10,277 nt of DNA, taken from positions 1 to 10,277 of the forward strand of contig JAEWPH010000259.1 in assembly GCA_023460715.1 (NCBI GenBank), read 5' to 3'. This DNA comes from Pseudomonadota bacterium (GTDB taxonomy: Bacteria > Pseudomonadota > Gammaproteobacteria > Burkholderiales > Burkholderiaceae_C). This document shows, in pieces, positions 1-6,856 of the stretch; position 1 is the stretch's first letter; each line of letters begins with the position of its first letter. The notes under the pieces are model-generated. The model worked only from the letters and a program-made list of their open reading frames with translations, ran no database searches and was not told where the DNA came from. The position numbers were made by a program, and so were the translations under genes.

Positions 1-1
1 G

Positions 2-415
2 CCCGGCGCCGCCGGCCCTGCCCGCCCCGCCGGCGGCCACGGCAACGCGGCCTTCATCGGCGGCTACGACGCCAACCACGACGGCCGCGTCACCCGCGCC
101 GAGTACGACGCCGTGCGCAAGCAGCGCTACACGGCGGCCGACACCAATGGCGACGGCTGGCTGAGCGAGGCCGAGTACGTGGCCGAGTTCCAAGGCCGCC
201 TGCAGCAGCAATACGCCGACCAGAAGCGCCCGCCGGACGACGCCTATGCCGGCTCGCTGAAGCAGGCGCACGTGCGCTTCGGCGTGCTGGACAAGAACAA
301 GGACGGCCGCCTGTCCGCCGACGAAGAGCAGGCCATGGCCGACCGCACCTTCCAGAACGCGGACACCAACGGCGACGGCGTGGTGGACGCGGCCGACGCG
401 AAGAAGAAGCCATGA
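2..415 (+). CDS. EF-hand calcium-binding protein (5' partial)
   Basis: The reading frame is open from the window edge, so the true start and any signal peptide lie upstream; 137 residues are visible. Four 12-residue EF-hand loops can be read: DANHDGRVTRAE (nt 68-103), DTNGDGWLSEAE (140-175), DKNKDGRLSADE (290-325) and DTNGDGVVDAAD (362-397). Loops 1-3 have the canonical D-x-N-x-D-G pattern with Glu at position 12; loop 4 has Asp at 12, which usually weakens or alters Ca2+ coordination. Loops 1/2 and 3/4 are each spaced 24 residues apart, giving two pairs. A short start at GTG 113 would delete loop 1 and is unlikely. The role is probably extracytoplasmic Ca2+ binding or structural, but this is inference. 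The stop overlaps the ATG of the DUF4198 gene (ATGA), implying a shared transcript. No loop has the Pro at position 2 typical of lanmodulin. Confidence 0.88.
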   Translation, partial: PGAAGPARPAGGHGNAAFIGGYDANHDGRVTRAEYDAVRKQRYTAADTNGDGWLSEAEYVAEFQGRLQQQYADQKRPPDDAYAGSLKQAHVRFGVLDKNKDGRLSADEEQAMADRTFQNADTNGDGVVDAADAKKKP

Positions 416-1239
416 GCGGGGCTGCGTTCCCTGCGCGCGCCGCGGCGGCCCTGGCGGCCTTCCTGGCGCTCGCGCTGGCGCTCGGCGGCGGTGCGGCACA
501 CGCCCACACGCCCTACCTGCTGCCCGCCAGCTTCGAGGTCGAGCCCACCGGGACGATCAGCGTGGACGCCGGCTTCACCGAGAAGTTCTTCCTGCCCGAC
601 GTGGCCTTCGGCGACACGCGCTTTGCTCTCACCACGCCCGACGGCAGCGTGCTGCCCTTCGGCGATGTGCGCCAGTTCAAGACGCGCACCGTGGCCGAGC
701 AGCAGCTGCCCGGCGCCAAGGGCACCTACCGCCTGAGCACGGGCCCGCGCCTGGGCGCGATCTTTCGCAGCTGGGACCTGAACGGCAAGGTGGAGGTGGC
801 GCGCGACCCGGCCACGCCCGTGCCGGCCGGCGCCAAGCTGCTGAGCCACTACCAGTCGCTGTCCATTTCCGAGGCCTATGTGACCGCCGGCGCGCCCACC
901 AAGGCTGCGCTGGCGCCTTCGGGCCAGGGCCTGGAGATCGTGCCCGTCACGCACCCGAGCGACCTGTTCGCGGGCGAGACCTTCGAGTTCACCGTGCAGT
1001 TCAACGGCCAGCCGCTGGCCGGGCAGAAGGTGGACCTCTACCGCTCGGCCATGGACCTGGCCAGCCAGCACAGCGCCGAGAGCCTGAAGACCGACGCGCA
1101 GGGCCGCATCCGCTACGCGATGCAGCAGCCCGGCGTGTACCTGGCGCTCATCCGCCACCGTGCGACGGCACCGGTCGGGGCGGCGGCGCCGATGTACGGC
1201 CACAACTACACGCTCACCTTCCGGGTGCTGGCGCCCTGA
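412..1239 (+). CDS. DUF4198 family periplasmic protein
   Basis: This is a 275-residue protein starting with ATG that overlaps the previous stop (ATGA); only a weak purine stretch precedes it, so translation is probably coupled. Residues 1-31 form a signal peptide with an Ala/Leu-rich core ending AHA, so the mature protein begins with His followed by TPYLLP. A His/Tyr-containing N-terminus of this sort is typical of DUF4198 (COG5266, annotated as a periplasmic component of Co2+-type transport). The rest is a beta-rich secreted protein, with an Ig-like-looking region (about 180-275) ending in MYGHNYTLTFRVLAP. DUF4198 proteins are often found beside TonB-dependent receptors and PepSY proteins in metal-uptake loci, which fits the importer nearby, but the biochemical function is not established. 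The assignment rests on recalled family features, not a profile search. The next gene is convergent. Confidence 0.8.
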   Translation: MSGAAFPARAAAALAAFLALALALGGGAAHAHTPYLLPASFEVEPTGTISVDAGFTEKFFLPDVAFGDTRFALTTPDGSVLPFGDVRQFKTRTVAEQQLPGAKGTYRLSTGPRLGAIFRSWDLNGKVEVARDPATPVPAGAKLLSHYQSLSISEAYVTAGAPTKAALAPSGQGLEIVPVTHPSDLFAGETFEFTVQFNGQPLAGQKVDLYRSAMDLASQHSAESLKTDAQGRIRYAMQQPGVYLALIRHRATAPVGAAAPMYGHNYTLTFRVLAP

Positions 1240-1252
1240 TCGGGGAACTTCA

Positions 1253-1345
1253 ATAAAGATAGCTGTCAGCGCTCGTATTCCAATGGATTCAGATAGTTTT
1301 CTATTTGAACTCCTTACATAGCAAGCGCAAGCAGCTATCTTTTTG
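1253..1345. terminator. Probable bidirectional terminator between convergent genes
   Basis: The palindrome lies exactly between the DUF4198 gene (+) and the histidine kinase gene (-). On the + strand the stem ends in CAGCTATC followed by five T (1340-1344). On the - strand it ends in CTATCTTTATT. A long stem followed by a short U-tract would allow Rho-independent termination in both directions. The stem contains several mismatches, so its strength is uncertain. No experimental evidence is available. Confidence 0.55.
1255..1342. repeat. 42+4+42 nt imperfect palindromic intergenic repeat
   Basis: The left arm 1255-1296 and right arm 1301-1342 can be aligned as inverted repeats without a gap around a TTTT loop (1297-1300). 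The outer 11 nt (AAAGATAGCTG / CAGCTATCTTT) are perfectly complementary, as are the innermost ATAG/CTAT base pairs. By hand count about 29 of 42 positions pair in DNA terms. The segment is strikingly AT-rich compared with its surroundings. I recall GATAGCTG...GCGCTTG-type intergenic repeats as common in Comamonadaceae genomes, so this looks like a REP/BIME-like dispersed element, but its copy number in this genome cannot be seen here. The right arm overlaps the end of the histidine kinase gene. Confidence 0.75.
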
Positions 1346-2831
1346 ATACTGGCATCCGGGCCGACACCCGCGGCAGTTCCACCCGTGCATCGAGCCCGCC
1401 TTCGACGCGGTTGACCAGCTCCAGCCGCCCGCCATGGGCGCGCGCCACGGTGTCGGCAATCGACAAGCCCAGGCCGAACCCGCCCGAGGCCGCATTGCGC
1501 GATCCCTCCACGCGGTAGAACGGCTCCAGCACGTGTGGCAGGTGCGCCGCGTCGATACCCGGGCCGTCGTCGCGCACGGTGATGCGCAGCGCCTGCGGCG
1601 TGTCCTCGATCCACACCTGCGCGCTGCCGGCGTAGCGCAGCGCGTTCTCGAGCAGGTTCTGCAGGCCGCGGCGCAGGCTTTGCGCGTAGCCCGCCAGCGG
1701 TGCCTGCGCCGCGCCGTGCACGGCGATGGTCTGGTCTGTGGATTCGTGCAGGTCCTGCACCAGGCCGCTCACCAGCGCGTTCATGTCCACGCTCTGGCGC
1801 GGGCCTGGCGCCTCCGTGCCGCGCAGCACGTCGAGCGTGGCGGCCACCATGCTTTCCATCTCCTGCAGATCGGCGCGGAACTTGGCGCGCAGCGCCTCGG
1901 GCTCCAGCATCTCGGTGCGCAGGCGCAGCCGCGTGATAGGCGAGCGCAGGTCGTGCGACACCGCGGCCAGAAAGCGCGTGCGTTCGGCCACGCTGTCGGC
2001 AATGCGCCGCTGCATGGCGTTGAACGCCTGCGCGGCCTGGCGCACCTCGCGCGGGCCGCTGGTATCGAGCGGCGGGCTGTGCAGATCCTGCCCCAGCGCG
2101 TCGGCCGCGCGCGCCATGCGCGCCAGCGGCCGCATGGCGATGCGCACGGCCAGCAGCGCCACGGCGACCACCACGGCGATGCGCAGCAGGTAGATGCGCA
2201 GCACATAGTCCGCCAGCGCCGAGTACGGCCGCACGGCGTAGCCCGATTCGTCTTCGCGCGCCTGCACTTGCAGCCACTGGCCGCCGCCCAGGCCCAGCAG
2301 CAGGTGCACCTGGGCCTCGGGCTCGCGCGCCGTCAGCAGCGCGCCGGTGCCGGCGCTGTCCCCGCCATCCCCACGCAGTTGCACCGACAGCAGGCGCAGC
2401 GGCACGGGCGCCCCGGCGCGGCGCGCCAGCACATCGGCCACGATCTGGCGCGCGGCCGCGTCGGGAACGGCATCCGGCGCCACCGGCGCTGCTGCCAGCG
2501 CATCGGCGGCGCCTTCATCGATCAGCGCCAGCCCGTGGTCGGCCGAGGCCAGCGTGCGCGCCGCCGCGGCGCGTGCCTCGGGCGGCAAGGACGAGAGCAG
2601 CAGCAGCGAATCGGCCGCCCGCGCGGCCACCACGCGCAACGGCACCTCCAGCAGCTGGCCGCGCCGCATGTCCCACCAGATGGTGCCGGTGAGCGCCTGC
2701 GCGGCCAGCATACCCGCCACCAGGATGGCGACGATGCGCCCGGTGAGCGTCTGCGGCCACAGCGCACGGCCCAGGCGCAGCAGCAGGCCGCCGGCCGATG
2801 GCTCCTGCGCGGATTCGGCAGCGCCGCTCAT
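1335..2831 (-). CDS. Membrane sensor histidine kinase (EnvZ-like, OmpR partner)
   Basis: 498 residues; the ATG overlaps the response regulator stop (ATGA), so the two are co-translated. The first membrane segment spans about residues 32-52, followed by a periplasmic domain of roughly 155 residues with no Cys or His-rich metal site, then a second membrane segment at about 213-230. A HAMP linker follows (about 230-285). The HisKA box is FLAAVSHDLRSPITRLRLR, with phosphoacceptor His293. The HATPase domain has the N-box QNLLENALRY (Asn396), G1 DDGPGID (421-427), F-box EPFYR (436-440) and G2 GGFGLGLSI (450-458). All catalytic motifs are intact, so it should autophosphorylate and pass phosphate to the adjacent regulator. 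The signal is unknown; divergence from a metal-type ABC importer suggests a nutrient or metal cue. The TAG stop and last two codons lie within the AT-rich palindrome, so the C-terminus may have been reset by that repeat. Confidence 0.95.
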   Translation of the reverse strand: MSGAAESAQEPSAGGLLLRLGRALWPQTLTGRIVAILVAGMLAAQALTGTIWWDMRRGQLLEVPLRVVAARAADSLLLLSSLPPEARAAAARTLASADHGLALIDEGAADALAAAPVAPDAVPDAAARQIVADVLARRAGAPVPLRLLSVQLRGDGGDSAGTGALLTAREPEAQVHLLLGLGGGQWLQVQAREDESGYAVRPYSALADYVLRIYLLRIAVVVAVALLAVRIAMRPLARMARAADALGQDLHSPPLDTSGPREVRQAAQAFNAMQRRIADSVAERTRFLAAVSHDLRSPITRLRLRTEMLEPEALRAKFRADLQEMESMVAATLDVLRGTEAPGPRQSVDMNALVSGLVQDLHESTDQTIAVHGAAQAPLAGYAQSLRRGLQNLLENALRYAGSAQVWIEDTPQALRITVRDDGPGIDAAHLPHVLEPFYRVEGSRNAASGGFGLGLSIADTVARAHGGRLELVNRVEGGLDARVELPRVSARMPVSKR

Positions 2832-3574
2832 GGCTGCGGCTGCGCCACCACGTCGCAGGCCAGCTGGTAGCCCGCGTTGCGCACGGTGCGGATCAGGCGC
2901 GCCTGGCGCGGGTCGTCCTCCAGGTGCTGGCGCAGGCGGCTCACGCACACGTCCACCGCCCGGTCGAGCGCCAAGCGCTCCTTGCCGAAGGCGTGCTCGG
3001 CCAGGTAGTCGCGGCTGAGCGTGCGGTGCGGGTTCTGCGCCAGCGCCTGCATCACGCGGAAGTCCGACTGCGCCAGCGCCACCACCACGCCGGCGGGAGA
3101 GACGAGCTGGCGCGCCCTCGCATCCAGGCACCAGCCCGCAAACTGCAGCGCGGCCGCCATCTCGGGCTCGTGCAGGTGCGCCGGCACCTGTCGCGCGCGG
3201 CGCAGCACCACGTTGATGCGGGCCAGCAGCTCGCGCGGGTCGAAGGGCTTGGGCAGGTAGTCGTCGGCGCCCATCTCCAGCCCCAGGATGCGGTCGAGCA
3301 GCGCACCCCGCGCCGTGAGCATGACCACCGGAATGTGCGTGCGCTCGCGCAGCGCGCGGCACAGCGCCAGGCCGTCGGTGCCGGGCAGCATCAGGTCGAG
3401 CACCACCAGATCGGCCGTGTGCCGCGCCAGCCATTGCCACATCGCATCCCCGTCGGCCACGGCCGTGGGGCGCAGGCCCGCCGCGCGCAGGTAGTCGCAC
3501 AGCAGCTCGCGGATCTCGGGGTCGTCGTCCACGATGAGGATGCGTGCGCCCTCGGCACCCGTCGGCGCACTCAT
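2828..3574 (-). CDS. OmpR-family response regulator
   Basis: 248 residues. The receiver domain (about 11-125) has the acidic pair Asp16/Asp17, phosphoacceptor Asp60 in DLVVLDLMLPG, Thr87 and Lys109 in LPKPF, which is the complete active site. A short linker leads to a winged-helix Trans_reg_C domain (about 140-240), with ALDRAVDVCVSRLRQHLE as the recognition-helix region and the end NAGYQLA typical of OmpR/PhoB proteins. The ATG at 3574 was chosen because GGAGGGG (3587-3581 on the - strand) lies 6 nt upstream; the open frame extends further but without homology to the family. Its stop overlaps the kinase start. It is a cytoplasmic transcription factor, presumably acting on the divergent ABC operon and on its own promoter (inference from position). 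Confidence 0.95.
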   Translation of the reverse strand: MSAPTGAEGARILIVDDDPEIRELLCDYLRAAGLRPTAVADGDAMWQWLARHTADLVVLDLMLPGTDGLALCRALRERTHIPVVMLTARGALLDRILGLEMGADDYLPKPFDPRELLARINVVLRRARQVPAHLHEPEMAAALQFAGWCLDARARQLVSPAGVVVALAQSDFRVMQALAQNPHRTLSRDYLAEHAFGKERLALDRAVDVCVSRLRQHLEDDPRQARLIRTVRNAGYQLACDVVAQPQP

Positions 3575-3726
3575 GCCGGCCCCCTCCGGGCGTGGATTTG
3601 TAATGGAATATGTTGGCCGCCAGCACTGCAACATGGCATTGCATTCGGGCCCCGGGACACCGCCCGTTCGATCGATCGCCTCACTAGAGTGCACCGTTTT
3701 CAACAAGAACGATTTGCATTCTAAGG
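3575..3726. promoter_or_regulatory. Divergent regulatory region between two-component system and ABC importer
   Basis: These 152 nt separate the response regulator (-) and the binding protein (+), and the region is more AT-rich than the coding DNA around it. Visible elements are an 8-nt direct repeat TTGCATTC at 3639-3646 and 3714-3721; a tandem GCATTGCATT (3636-3645); an inverted repeat ATGTTG/CAACAT (3610-3615, 3629-3634) with a 13-nt gap; and a perfect 10-nt palindrome CGATCGATCG (3669-3678). Any of these could be operator sites, since OmpR-type regulators usually bind direct repeats. I find no convincing sigma-70 -35/-10 pair in either direction; TTGCAG on the - strand (3630-3625) is a possible -35 and TCTAAG (3720-3725, + strand) a weak -10. 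No good Fur box is seen. Confidence 0.5.
3581..3587 (-). promoter_or_regulatory. Strong ribosome binding site of the response regulator
   Basis: GGAGGGG on the - strand, 6 nt before ATG 3574. It decides the start among the several in-frame upstream possibilities. Confidence 0.8.
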
Positions 3727-4923
3727 ATGCCCTCCGCGCGCATCGCGGCCCGTGCCATGACCTCTCGCTCTCTTCTCCGCCGCGCCCTGCTGCGCGTGTG
3801 CACCGCCGGCGCGCTCTGCGCCTCCTTCGCCCTGCCCTCGCTGGCGGCACCGCCGCGCACCGTGGTCGACATCGTCGGCCGCACGGTCGAGATCCCCGCC
3901 CAGGTCGATCGCATCCTGCTCGGCGAAGGGCGCTTCCTGTATGCGCTGGCGCTCATCGAGGGCGACCAGCCCCTGGCGCGCATCGCCGGCTGGCAGGGCG
4001 AGCTGCCGTTCGCCGACCCCAATGGCTATGCCGACTTCCGCAAGCGCTTTCCGGCCATCGACCGCATTCCCGTGATCGGGCGCACGTCGGAGGACAGCGT
4101 GAGTTCGGAGCAGAGCGTCTCCACCCGCCCCGACATCGCCATCTTCGGCCTGGGCGGCCACGGCCCGGGACGCCAGAGCGGGCTGGTGAAGGAGCTGGAG
4201 AAGGCCGGCGTGCCCGTGGTGTTCATCGACTTCCGCGCGCAGCCCGTGCAGGACACGCTGGCCAGCATGCGCATCCTGGGCCAGGCCATCCACCGCGAAG
4301 CGGCCGCCGAGGCCTATGCGCGCTTCTATGAAGAGCACCTGCAGCGCGTGCGCTCGCGCGTGCAGGCCATTCCCGATGCCCAGCGCCCGCGCGTCTTCGC
4401 CGAGCTGCTGGCCGGCGTGTGGGACGGCTGCTGCCACACCGTGGGCCAGGGCAACATGGGCGAATTCATCACCGCAGCGGGCGGCGTGAACGTGGCCGAA
4501 GGCAAGGTGCCGGGCGCCATCGGCGACCTGCACCTGGAGGCGCTGATCGCGCAGGACCCGGCGGTCTACATCGCCACCGGCAGCCGCCCGCAGGGCAACC
4601 GGCTGATGCTCAAGGCCGGCGCCGGCGTGGCGCCTGCGGACCTGTCGGCCAGCCTGCAGGCACTGACCGCGCGCCCGGGCTTCGAGGTGCTGTCCGCCGT
4701 GCGCCAGGGGCGTGCCCACGGCCTGTGGCACAACTTCTACGACGCGCCGACCAACATCCTCGCCATCGAGGCCATGGCCAAGTGGTTCTACCCCGAGCGC
4801 TTTGCCGACGTCGATCCGCAGGCCACGCAGGACGAGATCAACCGCCGCTTCCTGAAGGCCCTGCCGCTGCACGGCGCGTACTGGGGCGACCTGCGCCCCG
4901 CCGCCGGCGGAGCGGCGCGTTGA
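3727..4923 (+). CDS. ABC importer periplasmic binding protein (Fe-siderophore/B12 type)
   Basis: 398 residues. After a signal peptide (core about 20-40, ending ALPSLA) comes a class III, TroA/BtuF-like binding protein (Peripla_BP_2). It opens with TVVDIVGRTVEIPAQVDRIL, the standard first beta strand of this family, then PDIAIFGLGG and GVPVVFIDF of the first lobe, a long linking helix around 180-215, and a second lobe with a vicinal Cys pair in DGCCHTVGQGN (Cys235-Cys236), VPGAIGDLHLE and GRAHGLWHNFYDAPTN. It would capture a metal chelate, haem or corrinoid in the periplasm and deliver it to the permease; the ligand cannot be named. Start: ATG 3727 has only AAGG directly against it; ATG 3757 (residue 11) leaves a more typical signal peptide and may be the real start, but it too lacks a Shine-Dalgarno. 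The permease start overlaps the stop. Confidence 0.9.
   Translation: MPSARIAARAMTSRSLLRRALLRVCTAGALCASFALPSLAAPPRTVVDIVGRTVEIPAQVDRILLGEGRFLYALALIEGDQPLARIAGWQGELPFADPNGYADFRKRFPAIDRIPVIGRTSEDSVSSEQSVSTRPDIAIFGLGGHGPGRQSGLVKELEKAGVPVVFIDFRAQPVQDTLASMRILGQAIHREAAAEAYARFYEEHLQRVRSRVQAIPDAQRPRVFAELLAGVWDGCCHTVGQGNMGEFITAAGGVNVAEGKVPGAIGDLHLEALIAQDPAVYIATGSRPQGNRLMLKAGAGVAPADLSASLQALTARPGFEVLSAVRQGRAHGLWHNFYDAPTNILAIEAMAKWFYPERFADVDPQATQDEINRRFLKALPLHGAYWGDLRPAAGGAAR
4909..4912 (+). promoter_or_regulatory. Ribosome binding site supporting TTG start of permease
   Basis: GGAG sits 7 nt before TTG 4920, inside the end of the binding-protein gene. It is what makes the non-ATG start credible; there is no suitable ATG or GTG nearby. 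Confidence 0.65.
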
Positions 4924-6005
4924 ACGCCGCCACCACGCCCGCCCTCCCGCTGCTCGCCACCGCCCCGCAGACACTGCTGCAACAGGCCTACCGGCGCCTG
5001 GCCGGGCTGCGCCTGCTGGTGCTGGCAGCGCTGACGACCGGCATCGCCGTGGCGCTGCTGCTGGACTTCACGACCGGCCCGTCGGGCCTGACCCTCGCGC
5101 AGTTGCGCGACACGCTGCTGGACGCGGCCCACGCACCGCCCGCGCTGCGCGTGATCGTCTGGGATATCCGCATGCCTTACGCGCTGATGGCCGTGGCCGT
5201 GGGCCTGGCGCTGGGTCTGGCGGGTGCGGAGATGCAGACCGTGCTCGCCAACCCGCTGGCCAGCCCGTTCACGCTGGGCCTGTCGTCCGCGGCGGCCTTC
5301 GGCGCGGCGCTGGCCATCGTGCTCGACTGGAGCGTGCCCGGCGTGCCCGCCGCATGGGCCGTGCCGGCCAATGCCTTCCTCTTCGCCATGGCGTCGGCCC
5401 TGCTGCTGGACCTGGTGGCGCGCTGGGGCGGCATGAGCGCCACGGGCGTGGTGCTGTTCGGCATCGCGCTGGTGTTCAGCTTCAACGCGCTGGTGTCGCT
5501 GCTGCAGTTCGTGGCCACGGCCGAGGCGCTGCAGGGCCTGGTGTTCTGGACCATGGGCAGCCTGTCGCGCGCCACCTGGCCCAAGCTGGCGGCCCTGGCG
5601 GCGGCGCTCGCGGTGGTGGTGCCGTTCTCGCTCGCCAACGCCTGGCGCCTCACCGCCCTGCGCCTGGGCGAAGACCGCGCTGCCAGCTTCGGCGTGGACG
5701 TGCGCCGGCTGCGCCTGGGCGCGCTGCTGCGCATCAGCCTGCTGGCCGCGCTGTCGGTGGCCTTCGTGGGCAGCATCGGCTTCATCGGCCTGGTGGCGCC
5801 GCACATCGCGCGCCGGCTGGTGGGCGACGACCACCGCTTCTACCTGCCGGCCGCAGCGCTCACGGGCGCGCTGGTGCTGTCGCTGGCCTCCATCGCGTCC
5901 AAGACGCTGATCAACGGCGTGGTCATTCCCGTGGGCATCGTCACCTCGCTGGTGGGCATTCCGTTCTTCCTGGCCATCGTGCTGCGCACGCGGGGGCGCG
6001 CATGA
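4920..6005 (+). CDS. FecCD/BtuC-family ABC transporter permease
   Basis: 361 residues from a TTG start that overlaps the binding-protein stop (TTGA), with GGAG 7 nt upstream. The open frame continues further upstream but only as a shadow of the previous gene. The protein is highly hydrophobic, with about nine to ten membrane segments starting near residue 30. Family motifs are GLALGLAGAEMQTVLANPLA (95-114; the usual G-A-x-x-Q...NPLA signature), LGEDRAASFGVDV (249-261), and GFIGLVAPHIARRLVGDDH (287-305), the region contacting the ATPase. Near the C-terminus PVGIVTSLVGIPFFL matches the usual PxGxxTxxxGxPFF. The family's common Asp in the helix after the coupling region (ADTLAR-like) is replaced here by ASIASK, a minor departure. 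It probably works as a homodimer with two ATPase subunits. Confidence 0.95.
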   Translation: MNAATTPALPLLATAPQTLLQQAYRRLAGLRLLVLAALTTGIAVALLLDFTTGPSGLTLAQLRDTLLDAAHAPPALRVIVWDIRMPYALMAVAVGLALGLAGAEMQTVLANPLASPFTLGLSSAAAFGAALAIVLDWSVPGVPAAWAVPANAFLFAMASALLLDLVARWGGMSATGVVLFGIALVFSFNALVSLLQFVATAEALQGLVFWTMGSLSRATWPKLAALAAALAVVVPFSLANAWRLTALRLGEDRAASFGVDVRRLRLGALLRISLLAALSVAFVGSIGFIGLVAPHIARRLVGDDHRFYLPAAALTGALVLSLASIASKTLINGVVIPVGIVTSLVGIPFFLAIVLRTRGRA

Positions 6006-6802
6006 GCGCCGGCCTGCACATCGAACGCTTGGGCGTGGCCTACGGGCGCCGCCGCGTGATCGACGGCCTCAGCGTCGCTGCGCTGCAGCCGGGCACCGTG
6101 ACCGCCGTGCTGGGGCCCAACGGCAGTGGCAAGTCCACGCTGCTGCGGGCCCTGGCGGGACTGGTGCGCGCCGAGGGCCGCGTGACGCTGGAAGGCCAGG
6201 CGCTGGAGCGCGCCAGCCTGGCCGAGCGCGCGCGCCGCATCGTCTACCTGCCGCAGGCGCTGCCCGCGGCCGTGCACCTGCGCGTGGTCGAGTCGCTGCT
6301 GGCGGCGCGCAATGCCTCGCCCCACGACGCCCGCACCGGCGACGGCCTGCGCGCGCACGACGCCGTGCAGGAGGGCGCAACGCTGCTGGAGCGCCTGGGC
6401 ATCGCCCACCTGGCCATGCGGCACCTGGACGAGCTCTCGGGCGGGCAGGCGCAGCTGGCCGGCCTGGCGCAGGCACTGATCCGCCAGCCGCGCGTGCTGC
6501 TGCTGGACGAGCCGCTGTCCGCGCTCGACCTGAACCACCAGTTCCACGTGATGTCGCTGGTGCGCGAAGAAACCGAGCGCCACCGGATGGTCACGCTGGT
6601 GGTGCTGCACGACCTGGGCATCGCCCTGCGCCACGCCGACCGCGTGCTGGTGCTGCGCGATGGCCGGTTGCAGGCCGACGGCCCGCCCGCCCGGGCCATC
6701 GACCCCGCGCTGCTGGCGCGCGTGTATGGCGTGCAGGCGCGCGTGGAGCCGTGCTCGCGCGGGGTGCCGCAGGTCATCGTGGACGGACTCCGTGCCGCCT
6801 GA
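6002..6802 (+). CDS. ABC transporter ATPase (FecE/BtuD type)
   Basis: 266 residues, ATG overlapping the permease stop (ATGA). Walker A GPNGSGKST is at 38-46, the Q-loop YLPQ ends at Gln85, signature LSGGQ is at 145-149, Walker B VLLLDEP has Asp169/Glu170, the D-loop is SALDLN, and the switch His203 lies in VLHDL. All are intact. The length and the C-terminal GRLQADGPP...VYGV segment match cytoplasmic ATPases of Fe-siderophore, haem and cobalamin importers. It energises the permease encoded just before it. The three transporter genes form a clear translationally coupled set. Confidence 0.96.
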   Translation: MSAGLHIERLGVAYGRRRVIDGLSVAALQPGTVTAVLGPNGSGKSTLLRALAGLVRAEGRVTLEGQALERASLAERARRIVYLPQALPAAVHLRVVESLLAARNASPHDARTGDGLRAHDAVQEGATLLERLGIAHLAMRHLDELSGGQAQLAGLAQALIRQPRVLLLDEPLSALDLNHQFHVMSLVREETERHRMVTLVVLHDLGIALRHADRVLVLRDGRLQADGPPARAIDPALLARVYGVQARVEPCSRGVPQVIVDGLRAA

Positions 6803-6844
6803 CGCCGCCCGGCCCGCCCCCTCTCCCCCTTTCTTTCACCTCCT

Positions 6845-6850
6845 GAGGAG
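6845..6850 (+). promoter_or_regulatory. Strong ribosome binding site of azurin
   Basis: GAGGAG 6 nt before ATG 6857. It follows a pyrimidine-rich 40-nt spacer with no visible promoter or terminator, so azurin may be read from the ABC operon transcript, though at an independently high translation rate. Confidence 0.75.
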
Positions 6851-6856
6851 TTACCC

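Noticed and set aside
68..397. Lanmodulin-like lanthanide binding by the EF-hand protein
   Set aside because: None of the four loops has Pro at position 2, and all have the ordinary D-x-N-x-D-G calcium pattern.
244..2277. 677-codon open frame on the - strand covering the DUF4198 gene and part of the kinase gene
   Set aside because: A shadow of high-GC coding DNA: Arg/Ala/Gly-rich low-complexity translation, crossing the AT-rich intergenic palindrome and overlapping two well-supported genes.
1434..2870. 478-codon + strand frame antisense to the histidine kinase
   Set aside because: Translation is His/Gln/Arg-rich low complexity without domains, the usual antisense shadow of a GC-rich gene.
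3697..3722. Fur box upstream of the importer
   Set aside because: The region is AT-leaning but does not match the GATAATGATAATCATTATC consensus beyond a few positions.
3727..3729. Leaderless translation of the binding protein from ATG 3727
   Set aside because: A weak -10-like TCTAAG lies too close to the ATG to give a transcript starting at it; the real start may instead be ATG 3757, so no claim is made.
6839..6850. CTCCT-G-AGGAG palindrome as a hairpin hiding the azurin ribosome binding site
   Set aside because: A one-nucleotide loop cannot form; only a 3-bp stem remains with a realistic loop.
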